Assembly: GCA_018652685.1 (NCBI GenBank)
Contig: JABIBQ010000074.1
Span: 1 to 61,460, forward strand
DNA: 61,460 nt
DNA from: Candidatus Bathyarchaeota archaeon
GTDB taxonomy: Archaea > Thermoproteota > Bathyarchaeia > TCS64
Direction of reading: 5' to 3'
Shown: positions 8,304 to 17,152 of the stretch, piece after piece
Numbering within the stretch: position 1 is the first letter of the stretch
How the letters are laid out: each line of letters begins with the position of its first letter
The notes under the pieces: model-generated
What the model was told of the DNA's origin: nothing
Database searches by the model: none
What the model saw: only the letters and a program-made list of their open reading frames with translations
Made by a program: the position numbers and the translations under genes

Positions 8304-9557
8304 ATGGGAAGGAACAAGAAATATGACGGCTACCGGGCCTTCCAGTACCTTGAGCCGGGGATTGACTACAAGGAGTTCAAGCTGAGAGAGGCCGTGATAG
8401 ATGAGTGGTGGGAGCCAGTCCCCCTCAGCAAGACCGAGGAGGAGCGTTTCGAGGAGGTGATGACCAAGAGCGTGGTCATGGACCTCCACGCACACATCGA
8501 GATAAGCCCAGAGAATCCCTACGAGATCAGGGAGTACGACCAGGAGGGCAGGAACTTTATCGCCTACGAGGCGCTGTCAACGTCGGGCCTTGACTGCGTG
8601 TTCGACAATTTGCAGGACGGCAGCAGTTTCGCGAACACAAAGCACGGTTGGGACTGGAACGGCACAATCCACGACCTAGGGATGCACCTTGTGGATATAG
8701 CCAAGCAGGACTTTCTCATCCACTGCAAAAGGCCAGGGGACATCGATACCGCCCACAGAGAGGGAAAACTCGCATGGGTCGCTGTACTAGAGTCGGCAAG
8801 TTGCATCGAGAACGAGGTGGACAGGCTGGACATCCTTTACGGCCTTGGCGTCCGCAGCATCGGCATCAACTACAGTGAATCCAATATGTTGGGCAGCGGC
8901 CTCAAAGAGCACGCGGACGGGTGTTTGACTGATTTCGGCTATGACGCCCTAGTGAGGATGAATAAGCTAGGGCTCCTGGTTGATGTTAGCCACGTCAGCG
9001 ACGGGACAGCCATGGAGACAATCGAACTGAGTAGGGACCCGATTATCGTCAGCCACGCCGGTGCGAGAGCGCTGACGCCCACAACCAGGATGTTCCCTGA
9101 CGAGGTGATCCAGGCGCTAGGGGAGAAGGGAGGGGTGATGGCCATCGAGGCAGCACCGAACCTCACGGTCACCGAGAAGCACCCACTTCACGGCATCGAC
9201 AGCTACATGGAGCACATCGAGTACTGCATTGACCTCATCGGAATCGACCACGTGGGCTGCGGGCCTGACACAAACTACGGTGACCACGTCGGGCTATACC
9301 TTGCAAACATCGAACGCCACGCCAAACTAGGGCTAGGTCACTACACGAGGCCAGGGAAGGAAGGCGGCAGCAAGTTTCTCGGGATAGACATGAACTTGGA
9401 GCAGCTGAAGGAGCTCAAGTACGTCAGGGGTATGGAGAACCCAACCGAGTGCCTCCAGAACGTTTGCCGCTGGATGATAAAACACGGGTACAGTGACGAG
9501 GAAATAGGGAAGATAATAGGAAAAAACGGGTTGGAGCTAGTCAAGAAGGTCTGGTAG
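8304..9557 (+). CDS. M19-family (membrane dipeptidase/renal dipeptidase-like) metallopeptidase
   Basis: A 417-residue TIM-barrel dipeptidase-like protein. Visible metal-site elements are DLHAHI (His62 and His64; many M19 enzymes have HxD here), the bridging glutamate in VAVLESAS, VSHVS, VSHAGARAL and the late aspartate in GPDTNYG. No signal peptide is present, unlike mammalian membrane dipeptidase, so it should hydrolyse dipeptides in the cytosol. I prefer the ATG at 8304 to an in-frame ATG at 8283 because of TATA spacing and the TTGATTGTTATG context shared with 6212. It fits the peptide-catabolism theme. Confidence 0.87.
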   Translation: MGRNKKYDGYRAFQYLEPGIDYKEFKLREAVIDEWWEPVPLSKTEEERFEEVMTKSVVMDLHAHIEISPENPYEIREYDQEGRNFIAYEALSTSGLDCVFDNLQDGSSFANTKHGWDWNGTIHDLGMHLVDIAKQDFLIHCKRPGDIDTAHREGKLAWVAVLESASCIENEVDRLDILYGLGVRSIGINYSESNMLGSGLKEHADGCLTDFGYDALVRMNKLGLLVDVSHVSDGTAMETIELSRDPIIVSHAGARALTPTTRMFPDEVIQALGEKGGVMAIEAAPNLTVTEKHPLHGIDSYMEHIEYCIDLIGIDHVGCGPDTNYGDHVGLYLANIERHAKLGLGHYTRPGKEGGSKFLGIDMNLEQLKELKYVRGMENPTECLQNVCRWMIKHGYSDEEIGKIIGKNGLELVKKVW

Positions 9558-9563
9558 AGTCCC

Positions 9564-11009
9564 CTACTGTTTAGGGGTCTTCTCCCAGTTCTCCTCGGCG
9601 ATGGCAAGGGGCACCTCAACTCCCTCGGGTAGCGGGGTGCTGTATGTCTTGCCACCCATTCTGGCAAGGTGATCCTTCTTCGCCTTGGCCAAGACCTTCT
9701 CGTCTGTCAGTAGCTCAAGTGCAACGCCGGCCATTGTTTTAGCTGCGAACACGAGGCTCTTGTGTCCGATGCTTGAACCTGACGTTGCTACGAACGCCCA
9801 GCTGTGACCAGGTGCTCCCAGGACGGCGCTTGTAGTCCCAAACTCGATTGTCGGGCAGATCCAGCTGATATCCCCCACATCGCTGCTTCCAGGACTCGTC
9901 TCCCCGTCCCCCAGCGGGTCGAGGATATCGGTCATGAGGTGCACGTCCCGATACTTCTGATAGTTGGGTATCTTGTTCCTCTTGAGGGCATCCATCTTGG
10001 CGTCAACGCTGAAGTTGGATGCGATCTCCTTTGCGAACTCGAGTTCCTTCTCGCTCCACTCGGGGGTTCCGACCTCCCTCATGTTCTTGACCACCAGCTC
10101 CGCCAGTGGCTTGTTGGGGATGATGTTGTACAGGGCGTCGAGGAACAGCACCTCCAGCTCCGTCTCGGTCATCAACGCGGCTCCCTCCGCTATCTTGAGT
10201 ATCCTCTTATAGATGGGGTCCAGCTGCTCCCTCTCGGGTGCCCTGATGTAATACCAGCTACGGGCATAATCAGGAACCACGTTTGGCTGTCCCCCGCCCT
10301 CCTCGATGACGTAATGGATACGTGCGTCGCTGATTATGTGCTCGCGGAGGAAATTGACGCCGGTGTTCATGAGCTCGATGGCGTCAAGGGCGCTCCTGCC
10401 CATCTCGGGGTTACCCGCCGCGTGGGCCGTCTTGCCCCTGTAGATGAACTTCACCCCGTTGACGGCCGTGCTTGACTTCAGGCTCGCACCGTTCATGCTT
10501 GAGGGGTGGTGGCTGAGGCAGGCGTCCAGCCCATCATAATAGCCGTCCCTGGCCATGAAGACCTTGCCGCCGTAGTTCTCCTCGGCCGGTGTCCCGAAGA
10601 ACCTGATGGTTCCGGGGAGCTCTTCCTCCTCCATCAGGTATCTGAGGCCGACGACCACGGCCAGTGCAGTTGCACCGTGGACGTTATGCCCACAGCCGTG
10701 CCCAGGTGCTCCCTTAACCAAGGGATCCTGCTTTGAGGATATCTTGTTACTGATACCGGGCAGGGCATCATACTCTCCCTGGAACCCGATCACAGGTTTC
10801 CCTGAGCCCCACTCAGCCACGATGGCTGTGGGCATCTTTGCGACGCCCAGTTGAACCTTGAACCCATGCTTCTCCAGCTTTTCGGCGATGAGTTTGCTTG
10901 ATTTTGTTTCGACGAGCCCCAACTCGGCGTACTGCCAGACCTTGTCCGCTACCTCGATGAACTCGTCCTTGTGCTCATCGATCCAATTCCATGCCTTATC
11001 CTTTAACAT
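9564..11009 (-). CDS. M20-family amidohydrolase (AbgB-like), paralogue 1
   Basis: 481 residues. The di-metal site is intact: GHGCGHNVHG with Cys106 and His108, the catalytic Glu-Glu pair in GTPAEEN (143-144), His-His in SHHPS (167-168) and the late histidine in SIGHKS. The AbgB/IAA-amino-acid-hydrolase branch cleaves amide bonds of N-acyl amino acids or aminobenzoyl-glutamate-type compounds. It converges on the dipeptidase with a 6-base gap. Its promoter contains a 22-base block identical to that of the next paralogue at the same distance from the ATG. The exact substrate cannot be told from sequence. Confidence 0.92.
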   Translation of the reverse strand: MLKDKAWNWIDEHKDEFIEVADKVWQYAELGLVETKSSKLIAEKLEKHGFKVQLGVAKMPTAIVAEWGSGKPVIGFQGEYDALPGISNKISSKQDPLVKGAPGHGCGHNVHGATALAVVVGLRYLMEEEELPGTIRFFGTPAEENYGGKVFMARDGYYDGLDACLSHHPSSMNGASLKSSTAVNGVKFIYRGKTAHAAGNPEMGRSALDAIELMNTGVNFLREHIISDARIHYVIEEGGGQPNVVPDYARSWYYIRAPEREQLDPIYKRILKIAEGAALMTETELEVLFLDALYNIIPNKPLAELVVKNMREVGTPEWSEKELEFAKEIASNFSVDAKMDALKRNKIPNYQKYRDVHLMTDILDPLGDGETSPGSSDVGDISWICPTIEFGTTSAVLGAPGHSWAFVATSGSSIGHKSLVFAAKTMAGVALELLTDEKVLAKAKKDHLARMGGKTYSTPLPEGVEVPLAIAEENWEKTPKQ

Positions 11010-11025
11010 ACCATTGAGTTGCCGG

Positions 11026-11047
11026 ATGAGTGTAAAAGATTGGTGCA
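11026..11047 (-). promoter_or_regulatory. Duplicated M20 promoter block, copy 1
   Basis: A 22-base block starting 17 bases upstream of the start codon is identical to 12686-12707. It contains CTTTTACA on the minus strand, a TATA-like box about 25-30 bases from the ATG. The flanking bases also match partly (a GAGTTGC stretch nearer the gene). Confidence 0.65.
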
Positions 11048-11220
11048 GGAATAGTTTAGTCTGGCTAATGCGCCAGTCTGAAGAACTGGTCCCTCCCTTG
11101 TCAATTTGTCCACAGCGTCAGCAGAACCGTGATTCTGCGGTATGAAAAAACGAGTAGGGTTATTAATGGGTTATTTGGAAATAAATTGGGGTCCTGGGGA
11201 CAGTTGAGATAAAAGAAGGG
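11048..11220. other. Hairpin-bearing spacer between two M20 paralogues
   Basis: Three inverted repeats are visible: CTGGC/GCCAG at 11061-11076, CCAGT/ACTGG at 11073-11089, which shares the CCAG arm and so excludes the first, and GCAGAA/TTCTGC at 11121-11138. They lie between the upstream gene's stop (11221) and the promoter of paralogue 1, so they may end transcription of the upstream gene or bind a regulator. No open frame is recognised here. Confidence 0.4.
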
Positions 11221-12669
11221 CTACTGTTTGCCCTTGAGCTTCTCAGCCATTTCACGCGCCATCTCAAGTGGAGGCTTCCTGTCGGGATCGCCAATCGGTG
11301 TGTATGTCTGACCTTCGAGCCGCATCTTGTGCTCTTCCTTGACCTCTTTGAGGAGCTCAGGTTTTGTCATGAGGTCCAGTATGCTTCCCGCCATTGTCTT
11401 GGCGGCGAATACCAGGCTCTTGTGACCTAAGCTGCTTCCGCTGCACGCGACAAACTGCCAGCTGTGACCCGGAGCTCCGAGAACGTTGCAAGCAGTGCCA
11501 AACTCGATTGCAGGTGTGATCCAGCTGACATCAGCCACATCAGTGCTTCCCGCCATTGTCTCACCGTCGCCCAAAGGATCCAGGATATCTGACATGAGGT
11601 CTACGTCGAGGTACTTCTCCCAGTTAGGGATCTTGAACCTCCTGAGACCGGCGGCCTTGTGCTCTTTTGGCACCGATTTCGCTATCTCGGCGGCGAAAGC
11701 ATAGTCCTCCTCGCTCCACTTGGGGCCTCCCACGGCACGCATGTTAGCCGTAACTGTTTCGGCCAACGGTCTGTTGGGGATGAGGTTGTAAAGTCCTCCC
11801 GAGTGGTCAATCTTTAGCTCTGTCTCCGTCATCATAGCGGCCCCTTCCGCGATCTTCTTGATCCTTTCGTATAGTGGATCGACTTGGTCTCGCCGTGGAG
11901 CCCTGATATAGTACCAACTTCTGGCATAATCGGGTACGACGTTGGGTTGCCCCCCTCCCTCCTCGATGACGTAGTGGATTCGCGCCTCCTGGATTATATG
12001 CTCCCTGAGGAAGTTGACGCCTATGTTCATGAGCTCGATGGCATCTAACGCACTCCTGCCCATCTCTGGATTCCCAGCCGCGTGGGCCGTCTTCCCGTAG
12101 TAATGGAACTTTACGCCGTTTGTCGCGTTGCTGCTGACTAGCCCCGCCATGTTCATGTTCATGGGGTGGTGTCCGAACACCGCCTCAACGTCGTCGTAGA
12201 GGCCCTCCCTGACCATGAAGACCTTACCACCAAAGTTCTCCTCGGCCGGCGTCCCATAGAACCTTATGGTGCCCTTGATGCCCTTTGCCTCCATCTCGTG
12301 TTTGACTGCTAACGCAGCCGTGAGTGCTGTTGTCCCGTGCACGTTGTGTCCACAGCCGTGGCCCATTCCGTCCTGTACAAGCGCCTCCTTGTGCGGGACC
12401 ACCTTGTTGCTGATTCCGGGCAGGGCATCGTACTCCCCCTGAACACCTATGATTGGTTTGCCCTCCCCCCACTCGGCTAGAATCGCGGTTGGCATCCCTG
12501 CCACCCCTAATTGGACACGAAACCCATATTTCTCTAGTTTCTCAGCTATCGCCTTGCTGCTCTTGTCCTCGCAGAGACCCAGTTCCGCGTATCCCCAAAT
12601 CTTGTCGCTGACCTCGATGAACTCGTCCTTGTGCTCATCGATCCAGCTCCAAGCCTTTTCCTTCAACAT
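11221..12669 (-). CDS. M20-family amidohydrolase (AbgB-like), paralogue 2
   Basis: 482 residues, very similar along its whole length to the gene at 9564-11009. It has GHGCGHNVHG, GTPAEENFGG, GHHPMN and SLGHKS, so all metal ligands and the catalytic glutamate are kept. The start at 12669 (MLKEKAW) matches the N-termini of both sister genes; an in-frame TTG-type extension to 12711 would run through the TATA box. The near-identical promoter argues for tandem duplication including control DNA. The role is hydrolysis of amide-linked amino-acid conjugates; the substrate is unknown. Confidence 0.92.
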   Translation of the reverse strand: MLKEKAWSWIDEHKDEFIEVSDKIWGYAELGLCEDKSSKAIAEKLEKYGFRVQLGVAGMPTAILAEWGEGKPIIGVQGEYDALPGISNKVVPHKEALVQDGMGHGCGHNVHGTTALTAALAVKHEMEAKGIKGTIRFYGTPAEENFGGKVFMVREGLYDDVEAVFGHHPMNMNMAGLVSSNATNGVKFHYYGKTAHAAGNPEMGRSALDAIELMNIGVNFLREHIIQEARIHYVIEEGGGQPNVVPDYARSWYYIRAPRRDQVDPLYERIKKIAEGAAMMTETELKIDHSGGLYNLIPNRPLAETVTANMRAVGGPKWSEEDYAFAAEIAKSVPKEHKAAGLRRFKIPNWEKYLDVDLMSDILDPLGDGETMAGSTDVADVSWITPAIEFGTACNVLGAPGHSWQFVACSGSSLGHKSLVFAAKTMAGSILDLMTKPELLKEVKEEHKMRLEGQTYTPIGDPDRKPPLEMAREMAEKLKGKQ

Positions 12670-12685
12670 AGTAATGAGTTGCTGA

Positions 12686-12707
12686 ATGAGTGTAAAAGAT
12701 TGGTGCA
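12686..12707 (-). promoter_or_regulatory. Duplicated M20 promoter block, copy 2
   Basis: This is identical to 11026-11047 and likewise lies 17 bases before its start codon, with the TATA-like CTTTTACA inside it. The third M20 gene (start 16339) does not have this block. Confidence 0.65.
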
Positions 12708-12785
12708 ACAAGAACGGGTCTTGACTACCGAGAATGAGTGCAATATTTTATCAAATCATCAGGCAACTCTTCTTGGGGTATCGGA

Positions 12786-13631
12786 ATGAATTCTGGTTTG
12801 GAAGAAAGGGGTTTTGAGGTTGTGGAGGGCTGGGGAAAGCTACCGGATGGATGGAGTTTCGGTCACGTAATAGGATGCGCCGTTGACGCCGATGACAATG
12901 TGTACGTTCTCAACAGGGGTGAGCACTCTTTGGTGATATACGACAGAGATGGCAAGGTGAAGGATTCTTGGGAGGTCAAGTTGCCCACGTCCCATGGTTT
13001 ACACATCGAGGGCGATGTGGCGTATGTTGCAGATTACCACAGGCATACTGTGCAAAAGTTCACCTTGGACGGGAAGCTGCTTGAGACATGGGGAACCGAG
13101 GATGTAACAGGCGAGGAGGGGAAGCCGTTCAACAGACCAACCGATATTGACGTCGCGCCATCAGGCGAGATTTATGTATCCGATGGCTACGCCAACTCAA
13201 GAGTCCACAAGTATTCGGCAGACGGGGAGCTACTGCTGTCGTGGGGAGAGAAGGGTACCGGACCGAGCCAGTTTGATATCAGCCACGACGTCGCAATCGC
13301 AGCGGACGGACGGGTCCTAATATGCGACAGGCAGAACCACAGGATCCAGATCTTCACAGCTAACGGTGAGTACATCACAGAGTGGGGTGGATTCAAGCAG
13401 CCATGCAGCGCCACCATCGACAAGGACGGCTACGTGTACGTAACCGAGTTACAGGCAAGGTTCAGCATACTTGACAAGGAGGGCGTCCTCGTTGCCAGGT
13501 GGGGAGGAGAGCCCAGCTTGGAGCCGGGCCTGTTCATGAACCCCCACTGCGCCTGCATCGACTCCAAGGGAGACCTCTACGTCGGGGAGACCCTTGAGGG
13601 GAGCAGGATACAGAAGTTCAGGAAGCTATGA
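12786..13631 (+). CDS. NHL-repeat six-bladed beta-propeller protein
   Basis: 281 residues made of repeated NHL blades, seen as recurring motifs such as VDADDNVYVLNRGEHSLVIY, GEIYVSDGYANSRVHKYS, GRVLICDRQNHRIQIF and GYVYVTELQARFSIL. No signal peptide or catalytic triad is visible. NHL propellers bind proteins, RNA or small molecules, or act as lyases or lactonases when fused or secreted. The ATG at 12786 is chosen because a TATA-like AATATTTTATC lies 30-45 bases upstream; the upstream in-frame GTG at 12738 would place the promoter inside the gene. It is divergent from M20 paralogue 2. Confidence 0.85.
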   Translation: MNSGLEERGFEVVEGWGKLPDGWSFGHVIGCAVDADDNVYVLNRGEHSLVIYDRDGKVKDSWEVKLPTSHGLHIEGDVAYVADYHRHTVQKFTLDGKLLETWGTEDVTGEEGKPFNRPTDIDVAPSGEIYVSDGYANSRVHKYSADGELLLSWGEKGTGPSQFDISHDVAIAADGRVLICDRQNHRIQIFTANGEYITEWGGFKQPCSATIDKDGYVYVTELQARFSILDKEGVLVARWGGEPSLEPGLFMNPHCACIDSKGDLYVGETLEGSRIQKFRKL

Positions 13632-13672
13632 GGTGGGTAACTGCTTTATCCACACACCTCCACTCCTAACCC

Positions 13673-14242
13673 ATGAAAAGAGAGAGGCTTGACCGTCTAC
13701 GAATCCTCGGCGTTGTTTCAGGGATCAGTGGATGGCTGGTAATCCTGGCATCGATCCAGCGAAACCCCTGGTTCGTTTTCACTGAGCACGCTTTCAGTGA
13801 TTTGGGTGGTCCAATGGCAACCGATGCCTGGCTTTTCAGCAACGGCATGATACTCACGGGATTCATGATCGTTCTTTTCGGCATCTACCTTGTCCACGCA
13901 TCGTTCAACAAGCTCACAACGGTGGGGGCGGCGTTCCTCATGATCACCGGGATGTTCCTGACGCTGATCGGCGTCTTTCCCTCGGGAACGAAGCCCCATT
14001 TCATAGTCTCGGTTTTGTTCTTCGCACATTCGGATCTATCGATTCTTGCGTGGGGCACTGGATTGATGGGAGGAGAGCAGAACGTTTTTGGGAAGATTTT
14101 TATTGGAATGGGGTTGCTGGGACCCGTTTTGACCGCAGTTATTCCCTGGCCGTCAACCGCGGTAGTCGAGGCGTTCGGTATAATGATAATGAATGTTTGG
14201 GTCGCCTTGATGTACATGAACCCTCACGAGAGAGGCGCATGA
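13673..14242 (+). CDS. DUF998-family membrane protein
   Basis: 189 residues with about six hydrophobic segments, including the family's conserved SDLGGP motif after the first transmembrane helix (about residues 42-47) and a late PWP motif. Function is unknown. GCTTTATC about 27 bases upstream of the ATG gives leaderless spacing. The gene stands alone between the NHL gene and a convergent DinB-like gene. Confidence 0.82.
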   Translation: MKRERLDRLRILGVVSGISGWLVILASIQRNPWFVFTEHAFSDLGGPMATDAWLFSNGMILTGFMIVLFGIYLVHASFNKLTTVGAAFLMITGMFLTLIGVFPSGTKPHFIVSVLFFAHSDLSILAWGTGLMGGEQNVFGKIFIGMGLLGPVLTAVIPWPSTAVVEAFGIMIMNVWVALMYMNPHERGA

Positions 14243-14310
14243 GCGGTCTCGCCTATCCTCAGGTACCTTGGACTGTCCCAGAAGTACATGATCGTACCGC
14301 CCTAGGGGGG

Positions 14311-14805
14311 CTACTCTTTGTCTTCAAGGTGTGAGAGGTAGAACAGATAGTCTGTCCCTATCCCTTCCTTGCCCATCATTCTCAGTGCGCTCATTATCTG
14401 CCCTCTGTGATAGGAGGTATGCACAACGTACTGGATGAGGAAATCGTCGTGGTTCACCTGCATCTCACCCTCGCCCAAAAAGTTCGGGAACGTGGCGTCC
14501 AAGTCGAGGTGGGTTGACGCGAAATCAAAGAGCTGGTGGTCCATCTTTTCCCAGTGGATCATCGCATATTGAATAGTCATACCAGCGACCGTATCCACGA
14601 TCCCACGGGGATCAGGGTTATCTCCCTCAACCCGTGCACGCAGGTTGTACTCGACAGCCAAGATGGAGTGGATAACATGTCCCTTGATGCTACCAAGGGG
14701 TGGAATCAGTTCCATACGGTACTCGTCCTCGGTGAGTTCCAACAGTTTCCCCCTGACCCGTTCATTGGCCCAGAGGTGGTAATCAGCGAACTTTATAGGA
14801 TTCAT
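14311..14805 (-). CDS. DinB/YfiT-family four-helix protein
   Basis: 164 residues with the DinB-like metal-binding pattern: an early histidine in GHVIHS (about residues 43-47) and the late HTSYHRGQI motif (about 129-137). Family members are putative thiol- or metal-dependent transferases with mostly unknown substrates. The N-terminal FADYHLWANERV is typical. A TATA-like CTTTTATTC lies 20-27 bases upstream on the minus strand. No operon partner is evident. Confidence 0.82.
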   Translation of the reverse strand: MNPIKFADYHLWANERVRGKLLELTEDEYRMELIPPLGSIKGHVIHSILAVEYNLRARVEGDNPDPRGIVDTVAGMTIQYAMIHWEKMDHQLFDFASTHLDLDATFPNFLGEGEMQVNHDDFLIQYVVHTSYHRGQIMSALRMMGKEGIGTDYLFYLSHLEDKE

Positions 14806-14890
14806 GAATGACGGTTGTTGGTTGAATAAAAGAGGTTATTGATGAGCACATGGTCCCACTGACCGTCTGTGCTCAAGTTGTACAGAGGGG

Positions 14891-16339
14891 TTATCGTTTG
14901 CCCTTGAGCTTCTGCCACGCCTCCTCGGCTATCGCCAGAGGTGGGTTGACATCTTCGGGAATCGGGCAGATATACTCGCGTCCCCCGATCCTCTTCTCCT
15001 GCTCCTCCCATGCCTTCTTGATGACCTCGGGCTTGGTGAACAGGTCCAGTGCGCTTGCAGCCATGGTCTTGGCCGCGAACACCAGACTCTTGTGGCCTAT
15101 GCTCATGCCTGATACTGCCGTGAACCTCCAGTCATGGCCTGGGGCCCCGAGGACGTTGCACGAGGTGCTGAACTCCATGGTGGGGCACTGCCATGAGACG
15201 TCGCTGACGTCCGTGCTTCCCTTGCTGACGTAGCCGTCGTTCCATGCGTCATGGATGTCGGTCATGAGGTTGACATCCTTGTACTTCTCGGGGTTCGGGA
15301 CGCCGTACTTCTTGAGCCCAGCTATCTTGGCATCGGGGTCAAGAGTCTTGGCTATCTCGGATGCAAAGGTTTCCTCTTCCTTGGTCCATCCGGGGTGTCC
15401 CACCTCCCTCATGTTTGCGGTCACCAGCTCGCTGAGCACCCTGTTCGGTATCTTGTTGTAGATTGCCGCGATGAGATCGATCTTAAGCTCGGTATCCGTC
15501 ATCATTGCGGCTCCCTTGGCGATCTTGTTGATCCTTCCAGCGATATGGGCCACCATCGACCTCTCAGGTGCCCTGATGTAGTACCAGCTCCGGGCGTAGT
15601 CGGGCACGACGTTGGGCTGTCCTCCGCCCTCCTCGATGACGTAGTGAATTCTTGCCTCCTGGACCACGTGCTCCCTGAGGAAGTTGACTCCGATGTTCAT
15701 GAGCTCAATTGCATCAAGGGCGCTCCTGCCGTGTTCTGGGCTTCCGGCGGCGTGTGCCGTCTTGCCGAAGTACTCGTACTTGACACTGTCAACGGCGTTG
15801 CTTGATGCGAGTCCTGCGACGTTGTATCCGCTTGGGTGGTGGCTGAGGCACGCGTCCACTCCCTTGAGGTAGCCGCTCCTCACAAGGTAGACCTTGCCGT
15901 CGTAGTTCTCCTCGGCTGGACTTCCGAAGCACTTGATGGTTCCGGCCATGCCCTTCTTCTCCATGACATAGCGGGTCGCTATCGCCGCCATGAACCCTGA
16001 TGTACCGTGGACGTTGTGCCCGCACCCGTGACCCGGGCCGTCAACAACCTCCCACTCCCTGTACGGGACGGGCTTGTTACTGATCCCCGGAAGGGCGTCG
16101 TACTCACCCATGAATCCGATTACAGGCTTTCCTTCGCCCCATGTTGCCACGAACGCGCTGGGCATCCCAGCGACGCCGTGTTCGACTTTGAACCCGTGCT
16201 TCCTCAGTGTATCAACGTGTATCTGTGCGGACTTGTGCTCGACCATGCCAAGCTCCGCGTAACCCCATATCTTGTCGCTGACCTCGATGAACTCATCCTC
16301 GTGCTCATCGATCCAACTCCATGCCTTGTCTTTTAACAT
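14891..16339 (-). CDS. M20-family amidohydrolase (AbgB-like), paralogue 3
   Basis: 482 residues with all active-site elements: GHGCGHNVHG, GSPAEENYDG, SHHPSG and SIGHKS. The N-terminus MLKDKAWSWIDEHEDEF matches the two sister genes. It differs from them in promoter sequence, so it is probably an older duplicate or is differently regulated. It shares a 228-base divergent region with the flavodoxin-like gene. As with the others, it should act on N-acyl or amide-conjugated amino acids. Confidence 0.92.
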   Translation of the reverse strand: MLKDKAWSWIDEHEDEFIEVSDKIWGYAELGMVEHKSAQIHVDTLRKHGFKVEHGVAGMPSAFVATWGEGKPVIGFMGEYDALPGISNKPVPYREWEVVDGPGHGCGHNVHGTSGFMAAIATRYVMEKKGMAGTIKCFGSPAEENYDGKVYLVRSGYLKGVDACLSHHPSGYNVAGLASSNAVDSVKYEYFGKTAHAAGSPEHGRSALDAIELMNIGVNFLREHVVQEARIHYVIEEGGGQPNVVPDYARSWYYIRAPERSMVAHIAGRINKIAKGAAMMTDTELKIDLIAAIYNKIPNRVLSELVTANMREVGHPGWTKEEETFASEIAKTLDPDAKIAGLKKYGVPNPEKYKDVNLMTDIHDAWNDGYVSKGSTDVSDVSWQCPTMEFSTSCNVLGAPGHDWRFTAVSGMSIGHKSLVFAAKTMAASALDLFTKPEVIKKAWEEQEKRIGGREYICPIPEDVNPPLAIAEEAWQKLKGKR

Positions 16340-16477
16340 GATAAGAGGATAATGGGGCTATGTTTTGTTAAAACTATGGCTTGGATCGGACCCATAAGAC
16401 GTAGATGAACGTTGCAACAAAGCTGAGGCCCGAGATGGTCATGTCAAAGTACGCGCAAATAGTATTGTAAGTATATT

Positions 16478-16498
16478 ATTTAACCAATTAGGTTAAAT
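16478..16498. promoter_or_regulatory. Perfect 8-base inverted repeat, candidate operator
   Basis: ATTTAACC and GGTTAAAT flank a 5-base AATTA spacer. The element lies in the divergent region between M20 paralogue 3 and the flavodoxin-like gene, about 30 bases upstream of the probable TATA box (GATATATAG, about 16525) of the latter. Position and symmetry suit a dimeric archaeal regulator. Confidence 0.45.
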
Positions 16499-16567
16499 TA
16501 ATTACCTTTAAAACAAAACCCACTGATATATAGCCCACGGACACGAATCCTAGCCAAGGTAATTGAG

Positions 16568-17107
16568 TTGAAGGTAGTTGGGATAATCGGCGGGCCAAAG
16601 AACGACGGCAACACACACAAGCTGGTACGGGCGGTCCTCGACGGGGCACTTGACGCAGGTCACACGGTGGTTACGTGGAGGCTCAAGGACCTCTACATCG
16701 GGCACCTAGGGCACTTCGCTGACGAGACCCTCCCACCAAACGACGATTTCGAGAAGATGCAGGCCGATCTGGAGTCCATGGGAGCCCTAGTAATAGGCTC
16801 GCCCGTCTGGTACGGCCACGTGGACACCAGGACGTTCAACTTCATCAACAGGACGTACGTCTACAACAAGTATTACAGTGAGGAGAACGCAAAGAAGTGG
16901 CCAAAGGCAAAGGCGGTTAACGTCCTCACTTACGGTCAGGAGGATGAGAACGCATACAACAACATCCTCGACTGGTACAAGATGATCTGGGACCATTACG
17001 GCATGACCGAGTCAATAAACTTGGTAGCAGCTGGAACCGGGGACAACCCTGTTGAGAAGAGGAAGGATCTCATCAAGAGGGCAAAGGAAATCGGGCGTAG
17101 CCTTTAG
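16568..17107 (+). CDS. Flavodoxin-like / NADPH-dependent FMN reductase-family protein
   Basis: 179 residues of flavodoxin fold. The N-terminus KVVGIIGGPKNDGNTHKL carries the phosphate-binding loop of the FMN site, and a second element GALVIGSPVWYG lies at about 75-85, typical of iron-sulfur flavoproteins and quinone reductases. The start is TTG after an AAGGT sequence. It probably moves electrons to small oxidants or ferredoxin-linked partners. Confidence 0.85.
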   Translation: MKVVGIIGGPKNDGNTHKLVRAVLDGALDAGHTVVTWRLKDLYIGHLGHFADETLPPNDDFEKMQADLESMGALVIGSPVWYGHVDTRTFNFINRTYVYNKYYSEENAKKWPKAKAVNVLTYGQEDENAYNNILDWYKMIWDHYGMTESINLVAAGTGDNPVEKRKDLIKRAKEIGRSL

Positions 17108-17152
17108 GCAAACATTATCACCCCAAATCTCCCCTTCTTAACCGGTGTCTTC

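Noticed and set aside
9804-10475. Long plus-strand open frame (223 codons) opposite M20 paralogue 1
   Set aside because: It is the mirror of a well-supported M20 gene with intact active-site motifs, and its own translation has no recognisable family. The same applies at 15251-15805 opposite paralogue 3.
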